Part shown: positions 1 to 8,747 of the stretch, one piece after another
Numbering within the stretch: the first letter of the stretch is position 1
Layout of the letters: each line of letters starts with the position of its first letter
Assembly (NCBI GenBank): GCA_017309275.1
Contig: JAFKLT010000065.1
Location: forward strand, 1 to 49,592
Length of the DNA: 49,592 bases
DNA from: Sphingomonadales bacterium
Lineage (GTDB): Bacteria > Pseudomonadota > Alphaproteobacteria > Sphingomonadales > Sphingomonadaceae
Direction of reading: 5' to 3'
Notes under the pieces: model-generated
The model's database searches: none
What the model was told of the DNA's origin: nothing
The model's input: the letters and a program-made list of their open reading frames with translations, nothing else
Translations under genes and position numbers: made by a program

Positions 1-1
1 T

Positions 2-787
2 GTCCTGGCGATGGTGTTCGAAAAGAACTCCACGCGCACGCGCTGCTCGTTCGACATCGCGATCCGTCAGCTTGGCGGCGTGCCGATGATCCTCGACGCC
101 GGGACGACCCAACTCGGCCGCGGCGAGACGATCGCCGACACCGCGCGCGTGCTGTCGCGCTATGCCGATGCGATCATGATCCGAACCGATCATCACGAGA
201 AGGCCGAAGAGCTGGCCGAATATGCCAGCGTGCCCGTCATCAACGGGCTGACCGACCTGTCGCACCCGTGCCAGATTGTCGCCGACCTGCTGACGATCGT
301 CGAAAGCGGCAAGGCGCTTCCGGGGCTCGAACTCGCATGGCTGGGCGATGGCAACAATGTCCTCGCTTCGCTGATCGAGGCGGCTGGTCTGTTCGGTTTC
401 AACATCCGCGCGGGCGTGCCGCAAGGTTACGAACCCGACGCACGCTTCGTCGAGGCGGCGCGTGCCAAGGGAGCGCGGATCGACATCGTTCGCGACGCGC
501 GCGAAGCCGTGGCGGGCGCCGACCTGGTCGTCACCGACACCTGGGTGTCGATGGGGCAGGATCATGCGCACAACAAGCTGGCCGCGATGGCGCCCTATCA
601 GGTCGACGAACGGCTGATGGGCGCGGCAAAGGGCGACGCGCTCTTCCTGCATTGCCTTCCCGCGCACCGCGGCGAGGAAGTCGTCGATGCGGTCATCGAC
701 GGATCGCAGTCGCGCGTGTGGGAAGAGGCTGAAAACCGCGTCCACGCGCAGAAATCCGTCCTTCTGTGGGCGCTGGAAAAGCTGTGA
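2..787 (+). CDS. argF: Ornithine carbamoyltransferase, 5' truncated by window edge
   Basis: This enzyme transfers the carbamoyl group of carbamoyl phosphate to ornithine to give citrulline in cytosolic arginine synthesis. The reading frame is open to the first bases of the window, so the N-terminus is missing; about 262 residues remain of a family length near 305. The visible N-terminal part carries the carbamoyl-phosphate loop [10 protein letters not shown] central HPCQ motif and, near the end, the ornithine-binding segment [13 protein letters not shown] follow, which separates OTC from aspartate carbamoyltransferase. The TGA stop overlaps the GTG start of hslO by four bases (GTGA), so the two are probably co-transcribed and translationally coupled. 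Confidence 0.96.
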   Translation, partial: VLAMVFEKNSTRTRCSFDIAIRQLGGVPMILDAGTTQLGRGETIADTARVLSRYADAIMIRTDHHEKAEELAEYASVPVINGLTDLSHPCQIVADLLTIVESGKALPGLELAWLGDGNNVLASLIEAAGLFGFNIRAGVPQGYEPDARFVEAARAKGARIDIVRDAREAVAGADLVVTDTWVSMGQDHAHNKLAAMAPYQVDERLMGAAKGDALFLHCLPAHRGEEVVDAVIDGSQSRVWEEAENRVHAQKSVLLWALEKL

Positions 788-1707
788 CCGACACGATCGA
801 AACCTGGTTCGACCAGCCGCTGGTCTTTACCATCGCCGAACGCCATGTGCGCGGTCGACTGGTGCGCCTTGGGCCGGTGCTCAACACCATCATGGCGGCG
901 CACAACTATCCGCCGGTGGCCGAAAAGCTGCTGGCGGAGGCGTTGGTGCTTACCGTGCTGCTGGGCTCCACGCTCAAGACGCAGGGCGGTCAACTGACCT
1001 TGCAGGCGCAGACCGGCGGGGGTCCCGTCGAATTGCTCGTTTGCGATTACAAAGCCGGCGAGCTTCGCGGCTATTTGAAGTTCGATACCGAACGGCTCGT
1101 CGAAGTCGGGCCGGATCCGACGCTCTTCGCGCTGTTCGGCGAAGGCTTTCTGGCGATCACCTTCGACCAGGAAACCACCGGCGAACGCTATCAGGGCATC
1201 GTGCCGCTCGAAGGCTCGTCGATCGGCAACGCCGCCGAACATTATTTCGAGCAGTCCGAACAGATTCCCAGCTTGATCAGCCTGGCCGCGCGTCACGATG
1301 CCGAGGCGGGCTGCGTTGCGGGCGGACTTCTTCTCCAGCACCTGCCGGAAGGAGAGGTCGGGCGCGATCGCCTGCATGTCCGCCACGACCATCCGGAGTG
1401 GGAACATGCCAAGGCCATCGCCGCGACGCTGAAAGACGAGGAGCTGACCGACCCCGCGACCTCGCTCGAGACGCTGGCCTGGCGGCTGTTCCACGAAGAC
1501 GAGGTGCGCGTCGAGCCCGGGGCGACCGTCTCGCGCGGCTGTCGGTGCAGTGTCGATTATTTCGCCGGGGTACTCGCGCAGTTCCCGGAGACCGAACGCG
1601 CCGACATGGCGGACGAAGAGGGCAAGATCGTCGTCGATTGTGCCTTTTGTTCGCGTTTCTTCCCGATTCCTCTGGCCGAAATATCGACGCACGACAGCGT
1701 GGGCTAG
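784..1707 (+). CDS. hslO: Hsp33 redox-activated holdase chaperone
   Basis: Hsp33 is a cytosolic holdase switched on by oxidation of zinc-bound cysteines. The C-terminal redox switch is visible as CRCSV (Cys-X-Cys) followed about 30 residues later by CAFC (Cys-X2-Cys), the family's four zinc ligands. The likely start is the GTG at 784, giving 307 residues and overlapping the argF stop. An upstream in-frame ATG at 766 would lie inside argF and add six unlikely residues. The N-terminal part matches the Hsp33 core fold, with the stretch [21 protein letters not shown] short hairpin and T-run directly after the stop probably ends the argF-hslO transcript. Confidence 0.95.
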   Translation: MTDTIETWFDQPLVFTIAERHVRGRLVRLGPVLNTIMAAHNYPPVAEKLLAEALVLTVLLGSTLKTQGGQLTLQAQTGGGPVELLVCDYKAGELRGYLKFDTERLVEVGPDPTLFALFGEGFLAITFDQETTGERYQGIVPLEGSSIGNAAEHYFEQSEQIPSLISLAARHDAEAGCVAGGLLLQHLPEGEVGRDRLHVRHDHPEWEHAKAIAATLKDEELTDPATSLETLAWRLFHEDEVRVEPGATVSRGCRCSVDYFAGVLAQFPETERADMADEEGKIVVDCAFCSRFFPIPLAEISTHDSVG

Positions 1708-1727
1708 GCCGACCATTTCGGCTTTTT
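1706..1727 (+). terminator. Rho-independent terminator after hslO
   Basis: A five-base stem (GCCGA at 1708-1712 with TCGGC at 1718-1722, loop CCATT) is followed at once by five T. The stem is short but the arrangement is canonical, and it sits directly behind the hslO stop. Confidence 0.6.
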
Positions 1728-1845
1728 CGACGATGAGAGGAGCCAATTCAGCGCCAATCGGTTGAAATTGAGCCCCCGGATTGTTAGCTAAGGCGAAACG
1801 GGGTCGCAAACTCGCTCGCTTGCGGGCGGCCGATGGATAGGTGGA

Positions 1846-2253
1846 ATGGCGATCTTCTCTCCCATGTTTCGAATGTCTCTCATTGCGCTTGGCGTTGCCG
1901 GTGCCAGCGCCGTACCCGCGCAGGCGCCGTCGCTCGCGATGCTCGACCGGCTGGAAAAGGGAAGCTGGCAGCTCCGCGAGCGCGGCAAGGATGCGGTGTT
2001 GCAGACCGTCTGCCTGGGCGATGCGCGCCGGATGATCCAGATCGAGCATCCGCGGTCGAACTGCTCGCGCTATGTCATCGAGGATACACCGAATTCGGTG
2101 ACCGTTCATTATACCTGCCCTGGCGCCGGCCACGGCCGCACGACGATCCGCAGCGAGACGAACCGGCTGGTGCAGATCGATACGCAGGGAATCGCCGAGG
2201 GACGCCCCTTTTCGCAGGCCATCGAGGCACGGCGAACGGGCGCCTGCTCCTAA
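1846..2253 (+). CDS. Small secreted protein of unknown function
   Basis: I do not recognise a named family. The 135-residue product starts with a hydrophobic stretch (MSLIALGVAGASAVPAQA) that reads as a signal peptide cleaved near AQA, so it is probably periplasmic. The mature part has about 100 residues with three cysteines spaced through the middle (VCLGD, SNCSRY, YTCPG) and a fourth at the C-terminus, so disulfides are possible. The start could be the ATG at 1846, or at 1864 or 1873; the signal peptide is kept in each case. It stands alone between the hslO terminator and the queC leader. Expression as a real gene is inferred from the signal peptide and codon usage like its neighbours. Confidence 0.7.
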   Translation: MAIFSPMFRMSLIALGVAGASAVPAQAPSLAMLDRLEKGSWQLRERGKDAVLQTVCLGDARRMIQIEHPRSNCSRYVIEDTPNSVTVHYTCPGAGHGRTTIRSETNRLVQIDTQGIAEGRPFSQAIEARRTGACS

Positions 2254-2335
2254 CTGATTGTTAACCATGGGCTGTTAAATTGAGGGCACGACGCACCTAG
2301 GTGTGTCCTTCTCCCTAATGGCTTTCATGCCAAAC

Positions 2336-2372
2336 TGGGCCGTGTGGCGAGAGTTGCGCGGCCCATTTCTTT
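2336..2372 (+). promoter_or_regulatory. Hairpin with T-rich tail in the queC leader (possible attenuator)
   Basis: A stem of about ten pairs is formed by TGGGCCGTGT (2336-2345) and GCGCGGCCCA (2356-2365), with two G-T pairs and a ten-base loop. It is followed by TTTCTTT. It lies 50-90 bases before the proposed queC start. It could be a terminator for the upstream gene or an attenuator of queC; the sequence alone does not decide. Confidence 0.45.
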
Positions 2373-2422
2373 GGTGCGGTGCGGCACTTGCACCCCTCGC
2401 GTCGCAGGCCTATCTGGCGCCG

Positions 2423-3106
2423 ATGCAGCAAGTTTCCGGAAAAACGGTGATCGTCCTCCTGTCGGGCGGGCTCGACTCGATGGTCTGTGCGGGCCTCGCT
2501 CGCGAAGCCGGCGCGCGCATCGTCGCGCTTACGATCGACTATAACCAGCGCCATCGCGTCGAACTGGAGTCGGCGGCGCGTATCGCGGACTATGTCGGCG
2601 CGGCGGAGCATATCGTGTTGCCGCTCGATCTGCGCCGCTTCGGCGGTTCGGCTCTGACGGCCGATATCGACGTGCCCAAGGATGGCGTGGGAAGCGATAT
2701 ACCGGTCACATATGTACCCGCGCGCAACCTGATCTTCCTGTCGCTGACGCTCGGCCTTGCCGAGGCGCGTCAGGCGCAGGACATCGTAATCGGCGTCAAC
2801 GCGCTCGACTATTCGGGCTATCCCGACTGCCGCCCCGAATTCATCTCGGGCTTCGAAAAGCTCGCCCGCCTTGCGACGCGCGATGGTGACCAAGGCGTCG
2901 ATTTCCATATCCACGCGCCGCTTCAGCACATGACCAAGGCAGATATCGCCGCCGAGGCCGCGCGGCTCGGTATGGACGCTGGGATGAGCTGGTCTTGCTA
3001 CGATCCGACGCCGGAGGGATTGCACTGCGGTTCCTGCGACAGCTGCCGCCTGCGCAGCAAGGGGTTCGCCGACGCGGGTCTGGCCGATCCGACGCGTTAC
3101 GCCTGA
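2423..3106 (+). CDS. queC: 7-cyano-7-deazaguanine synthase QueC
   Basis: QueC converts 7-carboxy-7-deazaguanine to preQ0 with ATP and ammonia, in the pathway to queuosine in tRNA. The ATP-pyrophosphatase loop SGGLDS is at residues 14-19. The C-terminal zinc site shows in CGSCDSC together with an upstream WSCYDPT. The frame is open further upstream to 2303, but that part would be a poor N-terminal extension overlapping the leader hairpin. The ATG at 2423 gives 227 residues, the usual length, and starts just before the conserved KTVIVLLSGG strand. The gene is followed after four bases by queE, the preceding enzyme of the same pathway, so the two form an operon. Confidence 0.95.
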   Translation: MQQVSGKTVIVLLSGGLDSMVCAGLAREAGARIVALTIDYNQRHRVELESAARIADYVGAAEHIVLPLDLRRFGGSALTADIDVPKDGVGSDIPVTYVPARNLIFLSLTLGLAEARQAQDIVIGVNALDYSGYPDCRPEFISGFEKLARLATRDGDQGVDFHIHAPLQHMTKADIAAEAARLGMDAGMSWSCYDPTPEGLHCGSCDSCRLRSKGFADAGLADPTRYA

Positions 3107-3110
3107 TCCG

Positions 3111-3743
3111 ATGACCTACGCCGTCAAAGAGATATTCCTGACCCTGCAGGGCGAGGGCGCACAGGCGGGACGCCGTGCGGTCTTCTGCCGCTTTGCGGGC
3201 TGCAATCTCTGGACGGGGCGCGAACAGGACCGGGCGAAGGCGGTGTGCAAGTTCTGCGATACCGATTTCGTCGGCACCGACGGTACGCTCGGCGGCAAAT
3301 ATGCCGATGCGGCGGCACTTGCGGGCGTCATCGCGGAAAGCTGGGGGACGGGAGCCGACGATCGCTATGTCGTGCTGACAGGTGGCGAGCCGATGCTGCA
3401 GGTCGACGCCGCGCTGATCGATGCGCTTCATGCCGAGGGCTTCACCATCGCGATCGAGAGCAACGGGACACATGACGTCCCGCGCAGCATCGACTGGATC
3501 TGCATCAGCCCGAAGGCCGGAAGCGCGCTCGTCCAGACCAGCGGCGACGAGTTGAAGCTCGTCTGGCCGCAGCCGGGCAGCGATATCGCGGCGCTTGCTG
3601 AACTCGATTTTGCGCACCGGCTGGTCCAGCCGCTCGACGATACGAACGCCGCCGCGAACGTGCAGGCGTGCATCGATCTGGTGATGGCCGATCCGCGCTG
3701 GCGTCTGTCGCTGCAGACGCACAAGAGCCTGGGGCTGCGCTAG
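3111..3743 (+). CDS. queE: 7-carboxy-7-deazaguanine synthase QueE (radical SAM)
   Basis: QueE is a radical SAM enzyme that contracts 6-carboxytetrahydropterin to 7-carboxy-7-deazaguanine. The protein has 210 residues. The cluster-binding cysteines are C31, C46 and C49, so the spacing is Cys-X14-Cys-X2-Cys rather than the common radical SAM Cys-X3-Cys-X2-Cys. This long-spacer form is a known QueE subtype, described for Burkholderia-type enzymes. An N-terminal LTLQGEGAQAGRRAVFCRF and a glycine-rich VLTGGEPMLQ agree with the family. It follows queC by four bases. The stop is only four bases from the end of the convergent lipoprotein gene. Confidence 0.95.
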   Translation: MTYAVKEIFLTLQGEGAQAGRRAVFCRFAGCNLWTGREQDRAKAVCKFCDTDFVGTDGTLGGKYADAAALAGVIAESWGTGADDRYVVLTGGEPMLQVDAALIDALHAEGFTIAIESNGTHDVPRSIDWICISPKAGSALVQTSGDELKLVWPQPGSDIAALAELDFAHRLVQPLDDTNAAANVQACIDLVMADPRWRLSLQTHKSLGLR

Positions 3744-3747
3744 GCGC

Positions 3748-4083
3748 TTATTCGCCCTTCTTGGCGGTGCTGTCGGGCGTCACGGCCTTTTGACCGCCAG
3801 GAACCACGATCGCGTCGGGATTGTCGGACGCGGTATCGGCGGCGTCTTCCTCGGTCGATTGGTCGGCGGACTTCGCCGCCTCTTTCTTCGTGCCGTCGTC
3901 AGGAATGCTGTTGTCGATGGCGGTGCCGTCGCCGCTGCTGTTGTCGAGGATGATCATCGAATCGCTGATCGTGCCCGGCTGTACCTCGACCGCATCGAGC
4001 TTGGCTGTCGATTTGCCCGAAGGCTCTCCGTTACAGCCGGCGAGCAGGACAAGCGGCAGGGCGATGAAGATGGTTCGCGTCAT
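3748..4083 (-). CDS. Small acidic lipoprotein of unknown function
   Basis: The 111-residue product begins MTRTIFIALPLVLLAGC, a short signal ending in a lipobox (LLAGC, Cys16), so it should be lipidated and anchored in the envelope. The rest is rich in Asp, Ser, Thr, Lys and Glu with little hydrophobic content and looks disordered. No domain is recognised. An open frame continues upstream, but the lipobox fixes the start at 4083. It begins ten bases after the lipB stop on the same strand, so it is probably translated from a lipB transcript. Whether its role has anything to do with lipoylation is unknown. Confidence 0.75.
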   Translation of the reverse strand: MTRTIFIALPLVLLAGCNGEPSGKSTAKLDAVEVQPGTISDSMIILDNSSGDGTAIDNSIPDDGTKKEAAKSADQSTEEDAADTASDNPDAIVVPGGQKAVTPDSTAKKGE

Positions 4084-4093
4084 GCGGTCGTTC

Positions 4094-4747
4094 CTACTCA
4101 CTCGGCGAAAGCTTGTCGAGAAAGGCGGGCAGGGCCTCGAGCAGCGCCACATCCACGTCGCCAAAGGTCGCCGGATTGCCCAGCGCGGCAAGGCTGGTGA
4201 CGGGGAATTCGGCGATGCCGCACGGCACGATCCCGTTGAAATGCATCAGGTCGGGATTCACGTTCAGCGAAAAGCCGTGTAGCGTGACCCAGCGCCGAAC
4301 GCGCACTCCGATCGCGCCGATCTTTGCCTCGCGGCCATCGGGGGCGTCGGTCCAGATGCCGATGCGTCCCTCGGCGCGGCGCGATGCGACGCCCAGCAGC
4401 GCCAGCGCGTCGATCACCCAGCCTTCAAGCGCGGAAACATAGGCGCGCACGTCGCGCCCGCGGCGGGACAGGTCGAGCTGGACATATCCGACGCGCTGTC
4501 CCGGGCCATGATAGGTATAGCGCCCGCCGCGCCCGGCATCGAAGACCGGAAAGCGCGGGTCGAGCAACTCGGCGGGATCGGCGCTCGTCCCCGCAGTATA
4601 GAGCGGCGGATGCTCGAGCAGCCAGAGGCGCTCTTCACCGGTGTCCGCGTGGATCGCGGCGGCGCGCGTCTCCATGTCGTTCAGCGCCTCGGCATAATCG
4701 GTAAGGCCGGGCGACAGTTTCCATTCGGGTGCGGGCAGGCTGGGCAT
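4094..4747 (-). CDS. lipB: Lipoyl(octanoyl) transferase LipB
   Basis: LipB moves octanoate from acyl carrier protein to lipoyl domains, which LipA then converts to lipoate. The 217-residue product has the signature [20 protein letters not shown] (residues 74-93), the lysine of AKIGAIGVR (K142) and the acyl-accepting cysteine of [10 protein letters not shown] (C176). The start at 4747 (MPSLPAPEW) fits family length; the frame stays open to 5041 but the added residues resemble nothing. Client proteins in this window include the E2 subunit at 28633. The gene is divergent from the membrane protein at 4881 and leads into a small lipoprotein gene. Confidence 0.95.
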   Translation of the reverse strand: MPSLPAPEWKLSPGLTDYAEALNDMETRAAAIHADTGEERLWLLEHPPLYTAGTSADPAELLDPRFPVFDAGRGGRYTYHGPGQRVGYVQLDLSRRGRDVRAYVSALEGWVIDALALLGVASRRAEGRIGIWTDAPDGREAKIGAIGVRVRRWVTLHGFSLNVNPDLMHFNGIVPCGIAEFPVTSLAALGNPATFGDVDVALLEALPAFLDKLSPSE

Positions 4748-4880
4748 TGCGGGGGCTACGTGGCCCTTTGGCGGCGCGGATGCAAGGGTGTCGATGTCGG
4801 TCCGCAACAAGGCTGGACATTGCGGTGGAACACGGTCAGTTTCAGCCGCGATTGGGGAACCAAAAAACAATGGGGTATCA

Positions 4881-5624
4881 ATGCTGAAATTCGATATGGG
4901 TGCGGCCTGGGACGATGCGATGACGCTTGTACGCGCGCATCTTCCGCTGACCAGCGTCCTCGCCGGGCTCTTTTTCTTCCTGCCCGGAATGGTCGCCGCG
5001 CTGCTGGGCCCCGCGCCGCTCGCGCCGCCGCCCAATGCCACCCCCGATCAGCTCAGCGCGATGCTGCGCGAGCAGTTTGCGCAGCAGATTCCGTGGCTTG
5101 GTGCCGTCATGGTCGCGTCGACCCTCGGCTCGGTCGCCATCCTGCGGCTGTGGCTCGCGCGTACCGGGACGAGTGTCGGCGAAGCGCTCGGCTTCGCCTT
5201 CGTCATGCTCCCGACGATGCTGGCGCTGTTCCTGATCCAGTCGGCGCTGTTCGGCATCGCGATGCTGCTGCTGATCATTCCGGCCTTCTATCTGATCGGG
5301 CGGCTGGCGGCGGTCTATCCCATGCTCGCGGACCGCAATCTGAAGAACCCCTTCGCATCGCTTTCGGGCAGCTGGCAGCTGACCAGCGGCAACGGCTGGC
5401 GCATCGCGCTGTTCGTCTTCCTGTTCGTGATCGCGATGGTCGTCATAACGATGATCGTCGGCGGCGTGACCGGCATCTTCGGCCCGCACGGATCGTTCGG
5501 CTATATGATCGGCAGCATCATCAACTCGGCGGTATCCGCCGCTTTCGGGCTGCTCAACACGGCGATACTCGCCGCCATTTATCGCCAGCTCGCCGTGCGC
5601 GGCGCGGGCGATCCGTTTCAATAG
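4881..5624 (+). CDS. Multi-pass membrane protein, first of two tandem paralogues
   Basis: The 247-residue product has an amphipathic N-terminus and about five or six hydrophobic segments (for example near residues 22-42, 72-92, 103-145, 173-197 and 205-235). No catalytic motif is visible. Architecture and the motif [20 protein letters not shown] (149-168) resemble the glycerophosphodiester phosphodiesterase membrane-domain/YciC-like group, but this is an inference. The start at 4881 was chosen because the residues before it are not hydrophobic and resemble nothing. The next gene encodes a clear paralogue with the same motif, so the pair probably arose by duplication and may form a heteromeric membrane complex. 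Confidence 0.8.
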   Translation: MLKFDMGAAWDDAMTLVRAHLPLTSVLAGLFFFLPGMVAALLGPAPLAPPPNATPDQLSAMLREQFAQQIPWLGAVMVASTLGSVAILRLWLARTGTSVGEALGFAFVMLPTMLALFLIQSALFGIAMLLLIIPAFYLIGRLAAVYPMLADRNLKNPFASLSGSWQLTSGNGWRIALFVFLFVIAMVVITMIVGGVTGIFGPHGSFGYMIGSIINSAVSAAFGLLNTAILAAIYRQLAVRGAGDPFQ

Positions 5625-5683
5625 ATAAAGAGGCAGGGACTGGGATCGTCATGATGTGACACACAGGAGTAGGGGGAAATAGC

Positions 5684-6559
5684 ATGAGGAAAATGAGTAT
5701 CGGGGCAGCCTTTTCGGAGACGTTCGCGTTTCTGAAGGCGAATTGGACGCAGATGCTGATATGGATCGGCGGAGCGGTCCTGGTGGTGGGCTTGCTCGGC
5801 TATCTGATGTTGGGGTCGCTCTTTACGACCATGGCAATGGCAGGCGGCGAAGATCCGACCGCGCTGGCAGGCGCCGTGGGGCGGATCATCCTGTTCAGCA
5901 TGCTCGCGGGCGTGATCCTTTACGCTGCCTGCATGCTCATCTGGCGCAGCGGCCTGCATCCGGGCGAGGCGCCGAACTTCGGTTGGGCCCTACAGGCCGG
6001 ACCCGCTTTCGCGTTCGGCATGTTTGTCGTCTATATCGCGGCCTATGTCGTGATCCTCATCATCTCGCTCATTCTGGCGCTGATCTTTGGCGCAGCCTTT
6101 GCCGGCGCTGGCGGCTTTTCGCCTGACGCGTTGACATCGGGCGCGGTGGGCGGCGGCGCGATCGTGCTGATGATCGTCTTCTACATCGCCATTCTCGTCT
6201 TCTTCCTGTGGATTCAAAGCCGCATCTCGGTCGCGGGTCCGGTGATGGCCGACCGGCTGACGCGCAATCCGGTTACCGGAATCGGCGAATCGTGGCGGCT
6301 TACGGGGGCGTCGCAATGGTCGATCGTCGGATTCTATATCCTCTTCACGATCCTCTCGATCGTCTACGGCTTCGTCGCCGGGATGATTTTCGGCGGGATC
6401 ATGGGGGCGATGATGAGCGGATCGGTGACGGGCGCGATGATATCGGCGATCGTGATGGCGATCGTCGTCTATGTCCCGTTGTTGCTCGTGTCCTTCTCGA
6501 TGCCGATGGGCATCTATCGCGCGATCGCGCCGAGCGCGGCGGGCGACGTTTTCGCCTGA
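5684..6559 (+). CDS. Multi-pass membrane protein, second of two tandem paralogues
   Basis: This 291-residue membrane protein has the same plan as the one encoded just upstream: an N-terminal amphipathic segment (IGAAFSETFAFLKANWTQML), several long hydrophobic helices, and the loop MADRLTRNPVTGIGESWRLT, which aligns with the loop of its neighbour (MADRxTxNP against LADRNLKNP, then SWxLT in both). The gap between the two genes is 59 bases and contains the ribosome site AGGAG/GGGGG before the ATG. Function is unknown. A strong terminator follows 27 bases after the stop, so the pair is a closed unit. Confidence 0.82.
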   Translation: MRKMSIGAAFSETFAFLKANWTQMLIWIGGAVLVVGLLGYLMLGSLFTTMAMAGGEDPTALAGAVGRIILFSMLAGVILYAACMLIWRSGLHPGEAPNFGWALQAGPAFAFGMFVVYIAAYVVILIISLILALIFGAAFAGAGGFSPDALTSGAVGGGAIVLMIVFYIAILVFFLWIQSRISVAGPVMADRLTRNPVTGIGESWRLTGASQWSIVGFYILFTILSIVYGFVAGMIFGGIMGAMMSGSVTGAMISAIVMAIVVYVPLLLVSFSMPMGIYRAIAPSAAGDVFA

Positions 6560-6586
6560 TCCGAAGCGATATGTTGAAAAGGGAAG

Positions 6587-6617
6587 GGGGCGCTCCGGAA
6601 ACGGGGCGCCCCTTTTT
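6587..6617 (+). terminator. Strong Rho-independent terminator with GAAA tetraloop
   Basis: GGGGCGCTCCG (6587-6597) pairs with CGGGGCGCCCC (6602-6612) across a GAAA tetraloop, with one G-T pair, and five T follow. It closes the two-gene membrane-protein unit. It sits between convergent genes and has some A residues on the other side, so it may also stop hemF transcription. Confidence 0.92.
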
Positions 6618-6636
6618 CCTCAACGCCGCTTTTCCG

Positions 6637-7497
6637 TCAGCTCCACTTGGCGAGCGGAGGGAGGCTCATCAGGATTGCGTCGATATTCCCGCCGGTCTTC
6701 AGTCCGAACAGCGTGCCGCGGTCATAGACCAGGTTGAATTCGGCATAGCGACCGCGCCACACAAGCTGCTCCTCGCGCTCGGCCTCGGTAAAGGGCATCC
6801 CCATGCGGCGGCGGACGATCCGCGGGAAAATATCCAGAAACGCCTCTCCAACGTCCCGCGTCAGCTGGAAATTGCGGTCGAACTCGGCGTCGTCGGCGCA
6901 TTCGAGATGGTCATAGAAGATGCCGCCGACGCCGCGATGCACGCCGCGATGCGGGATATAGAAATAATCCTCAGCCCATTTTGCATAGCGTTGATAGACG
7001 TCGGGGCCATAGGGCGCGCATGCCGCGCGCAGCCGCGCATGAAAGGCGTCGGTATCTTCCTGATAGGGAATGGGAGGGTTCAGGTCGGCGCCGCCGCCGA
7101 ACCAGCGCTTCGTCGTTACGAGGAAGCGGGTGTTCATGTGTACGGCGGGGACATGGGGATTCGCCATATGCGCGACCAGGCTGATGCCGGTGGCGAAGAA
7201 ATTGGGGTCTTCGCCCGCGCCGTGGATGGACTTTGCGAAGTCGGGCGCGAACTCGCCGCCGACGGTCGATACGTTGACGCCGACCTTTTCGAAGACCTGG
7301 CCCGTCATCACCCCACGGACGCCGCCACCGCCCTCGCCTGGCGCGGTTCCGTCGGCTTCGCGATCCCAGGGCATGTAGGTGAAGGAAGCGTCGCTTCCCG
7401 CCTCGCGCTCGATCGCTTCGAATTCGGCGCAGATGCGGTCTCGCAGCGATTCGAACCAGTCGCGCGCCTGCTGCCGCTGGGTGTCGAGCGAGATCAT
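6637..7497 (-). CDS. hemF: Oxygen-dependent coproporphyrinogen III oxidase
   Basis: HemF oxidatively decarboxylates coproporphyrinogen III to protoporphyrinogen IX in aerobic haem synthesis. The 286-residue product has the family signatures WFGGGADLNPPIPY and FYDHLE, and the conserved VHMNTRF before them. The C-terminal stretch EFNLVYDRGTLFGLKTGGN is also typical. Its ATG overlaps the TGA of trmL by four bases (ATGA), indicating translational coupling. Haem from this pathway serves the cytochrome bc1 proteins encoded on the other side of trmL. Confidence 0.96.
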   Translation of the reverse strand: MISLDTQRQQARDWFESLRDRICAEFEAIEREAGSDASFTYMPWDREADGTAPGEGGGGVRGVMTGQVFEKVGVNVSTVGGEFAPDFAKSIHGAGEDPNFFATGISLVAHMANPHVPAVHMNTRFLVTTKRWFGGGADLNPPIPYQEDTDAFHARLRAACAPYGPDVYQRYAKWAEDYFYIPHRGVHRGVGGIFYDHLECADDAEFDRNFQLTRDVGEAFLDIFPRIVRRRMGMPFTEAEREEQLVWRGRYAEFNLVYDRGTLFGLKTGGNIDAILMSLPPLAKWS

Positions 7498-7952
7498 GCG
7501 GGAAAGCCTTTCGTTTGCCTGAGCGCTTCGGCGAGCGCGATGCCAGCCGCGACCGCGACATTCAAGGAGCGAAAGCCGGACTGCATCGGAATCGCGACCC
7601 GCGCGGTCGCGGCGTCATGGACATGATGGGGGACGCCGGCGCTCTCCGACCCGAAAAGCAGGACGTCGCCCTGATCGAAATCAAAGTCGGGCAGGGGCGT
7701 GGCGCCCGCGGTGGTCAACAGCACGATCCGCTGCCCGCCGATCTGCGCCCACTGCCGAAAGGCGTCCCAACCCGGATGACGGCGGACATTGGCGCGGACG
7801 GCATAATCCATTCCGGCGCGCTTCAAGGCCGCATCCCCGAACGGGAAGCCGCAAGGCTCGATGATATGCGCCGGCGCGCCGAAGCAGGCCGCGGTGCGCA
7901 GGATCGTGCCGACATTGCCGGCTATATCCGGCTGAAACAGGGCGATTTCCAT
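7494..7952 (-). CDS. trmL: tRNA (cytidine/uridine-34 2'-O)-methyltransferase TrmL
   Basis: TrmL is a SPOUT-class enzyme that methylates the wobble ribose of certain tRNA-Leu species. The 152-residue product matches the small SpoU family without an RNA-binding extension: MEIALFQPDIAGNVGTILRT at the start, LLFGSESAGVP in the middle (SAM-binding knot) and SGFRSLNVAVAAGIALAE near the end. The ATG at 7952 fits the known N-terminus; longer open frame exists upstream but is not supported. Its stop overlaps the hemF start by four bases. Confidence 0.93.
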   Translation of the reverse strand: MEIALFQPDIAGNVGTILRTAACFGAPAHIIEPCGFPFGDAALKRAGMDYAVRANVRRHPGWDAFRQWAQIGGQRIVLLTTAGATPLPDFDFDQGDVLLFGSESAGVPHHVHDAATARVAIPMQSGFRSLNVAVAAGIALAEALRQTKGFPA

Positions 7953-8176
7953 GGCTCTGCCATAAAGGCGAAGCCGCCGGGAATCGAGAGGCTTGGCCGC
8001 GGCGTCATCCGACAGCGCAAGAAGCGGAAATTGACTGTTGGCAAGCCCGAACAGTGCGGCTATCAGGCCGGCAATTCCCGGAGGGGCCGCCGGGCTGTGC
8101 CGTTTCGTGCGTGCGCAACAGGGGCGGGTCACTCCTTCGAGAACTATTGTCAGTTCACCCATGCAAGGGCAGTCGA

Positions 8177-8734
8177 ATGGCCAGTGAAACCGATACTACC
8201 GCCGGCATCGAAGATGGCGTGCGGCGCCGGGACTTCATCAACATCGCAGCAGTTAGTTTTGCCGGTGTCGGTGCGGCCGCGGTTGTACTTCCCCTGGTCA
8301 ACCAGATGAATCCCTCGGCCGACGTGCTCGCGCTGTCGTCGACGGAAATCGACATTTCGGCGATTCAGTCGGGCCAGGCGATCAAGACGAGCTGGCGCAA
8401 GCAGCCCGTGTTCGTTCGCAACCTGACCCCGGTCGAGATCGCGGAAGCCAAGAAGGTGCCGCTCGGCGACCTGCGCGACCCGCAGACGATCGACGAACGT
8501 ACCAAGCCCGGCAAGGAAAACTGGCTGATCACGCTTGGCGTCTGCACCCACCTGGGCTGCGTGCCGCTCGGCGCTGCCGAGGGAGAGAATCGCGGCGATT
8601 TCGGCGGTTATTTCTGCCCGTGCCATGGTTCGCACTACGACACCGCAGCACGTATCCGTAAGGGGCCGGCGCCCAAGAATCTGGTTGTGCCGCCCTATGA
8701 ATTCAACAGCGACACCGTCGTGACGATCGGCTGA
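8177..8734 (+). CDS. petA: Ubiquinol-cytochrome c reductase Rieske iron-sulfur subunit
   Basis: This is the Rieske subunit of the cytochrome bc1 complex, which passes electrons from ubiquinol to cytochrome c1 at the cytoplasmic membrane. The start at 8177 gives 185 residues. A twin-arginine type N-terminus ([10 protein letters not shown]) is followed by the single membrane anchor (about 22-40). The 2Fe-2S ligands are in CTHLGC (C123, H125) and CPCHGSHY (C147, H150), with C128 and C149 forming the usual disulfide. The order petA-petB-petC with short gaps is the standard alphaproteobacterial operon. The 224-base gap upstream, shared with divergent trmL, should hold the promoter, but I could not place it. 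Confidence 0.97.
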   Translation: MASETDTTAGIEDGVRRRDFINIAAVSFAGVGAAAVVLPLVNQMNPSADVLALSSTEIDISAIQSGQAIKTSWRKQPVFVRNLTPVEIAEAKKVPLGDLRDPQTIDERTKPGKENWLITLGVCTHLGCVPLGAAEGENRGDFGGYFCPCHGSHYDTAARIRKGPAPKNLVVPPYEFNSDTVVTIG

Positions 8735-8747
8735 GGAGCGAGATAAG

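Noticed and set aside
2254-2422. preQ1 riboswitch before queC
   Set aside because: The short C-rich and A-rich conserved bases of the known preQ1 classes could not be found; the hairpin is reported only as an unexplained structure.
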